From Clostridiaceae bacterium (GTDB taxonomy: Bacteria > Bacillota > Clostridia > Oscillospirales > Acutalibacteraceae), in NCBI GenBank assembly GCA_904501705.1, contig CAJGCA010000026.1, positions 1 through 22,315 of the forward strand: 22,315 nucleotides of DNA, written 5' to 3'. Under the pieces are notes generated by a model. The model searched no databases. It saw nothing but the letters and a program-made list of their open reading frames with translations, and was not told the DNA's origin. Made by a program: the position numbers and the translations under genes. Positions 22,222-22,315 of the stretch are shown in pieces. Position 1 is the stretch's first letter. Each line of letters begins with the position of its first letter.

Positions 22222-22262
22222 AAGGAAATTTCCTTGCGTTTTTGGCTGCCTTGTGTTATAAT
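22222..22262 (+). promoter_or_regulatory. Outward-facing promoter with palindrome, inside the right repeat
   Basis: TTGCGT (22234-22239), 17-bp spacer, TATAAT (22257-22262), pointing right and out of the window. A perfect 14-bp palindrome AAGGAAATTTCCTT (22222-22235) overlaps the -35 and could be an operator. The transcript would start near 22269 and cross the right inverted repeat; what it drives is not visible. Confidence 0.7.
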
Positions 22263-22292
22263 TTGACCCGCCACGAAAAGAAATTGCACCCA

Positions 22293-22315
22293 CGCAGAGG
22301 GGGTAACTCTGCGAA
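22293..22315. repeat. Right copy of 18-bp inverted repeat, with local hairpin
   Basis: AGGGGGTAACTCTGCGAA (22298-22315) is the reverse complement of 20865-20882 and ends exactly at the window edge, so it may extend further. It also folds locally: CGCAGAG (22293-22299) with CTCTGCG (22307-22313), loop GGGGTAA. The left copy lacks this second arm. Confidence 0.85.

Noticed and set aside
22068..22289. 74-residue N-terminal extension of the recombinase
   Set aside because: It would cover promoter and repeat DNA; ATG 22067 has its own ribosome site and the family's usual first residues.

Overview
The window looks like a chromosomal segment of a moderately GC-rich, Gram-positive member of the Clostridia, most like the Oscillospirales/Ruminococcaceae group. 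The main reasons are an EndoA-type MazF, the yceD-rpmF pair with a four-cysteine L32 protein, the neighbourhood PDZ/DUF512 radical SAM protein - der - plsY - gpsA, a DUF6106-like membrane protein, and GC-rich genes separated by AT-rich gaps that carry clear -35/-10 promoters and hairpin-plus-T terminators. The taxon is an inference from gene order and protein similarity recalled from memory; no search was run.

Layout. (1) 1-4092, minus strand: a Ca2+-type P-type ATPase followed 16 bp later by a ComM/YifB AAA+ ATPase that runs off the left edge. (2) 4250-7054, plus: a small membrane protein with its own promoter and terminator, then NAD(P)HX repair enzyme Nnr and a small lipoprotein. (3) 7071-7537, plus: MazF endoribonuclease with no visible antitoxin gene. 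(4) 7594-8976, minus: murC, convergent with mazF across a shared bidirectional terminator and divergent from a D-Ala-D-Ala carboxypeptidase (9130-10368, plus). (5) 10404-13276, plus: pgi, a 134-aa P-loop protein and an F420 gamma-glutamyl-ligase-like protein. (6) 13316-14138, plus: consensus promoter, yceD (DUF177), rpmF, terminator. (7) 14237-19503, plus: radical SAM protein, der, plsY, gpsA, pyridoxal kinase, packed closely or overlapping. (8) 19531-19835: tRNA(CAU) and tRNA-Trp(CCA) behind one promoter, closed by a terminator.

From 19836 to the right edge the character changes. About 1.1 kb has no convincing protein gene but is full of structure: a hairpin array with two competing folds, an 18-bp perfect terminator stem, a decayed copy of the 3' half of tRNA-Trp, two tandem terminators, and a promoter buried in a 14-bp-arm palindrome that would drive a roughly 60-nt RNA. 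Then comes an intact tyrosine recombinase (20961-22067, minus). It is bracketed by a perfect 18-bp inverted repeat (20865-20882 and 22298-22315), and a strong promoter just inside the right repeat points outward. That is the layout of an invertible promoter cassette, and it is the most interesting hypothesis here. The window stops exactly at the end of the right repeat, so its true extent is unknown.

The housekeeping genes cover peptidoglycan synthesis and trimming (MurC, carboxypeptidase), glycolysis (Pgi), phospholipid precursors (GpsA makes G3P, PlsY acylates it), ribosome assembly (Der, L32, YceD), cofactor care (Nnr, pyridoxal kinase) and ion homeostasis.
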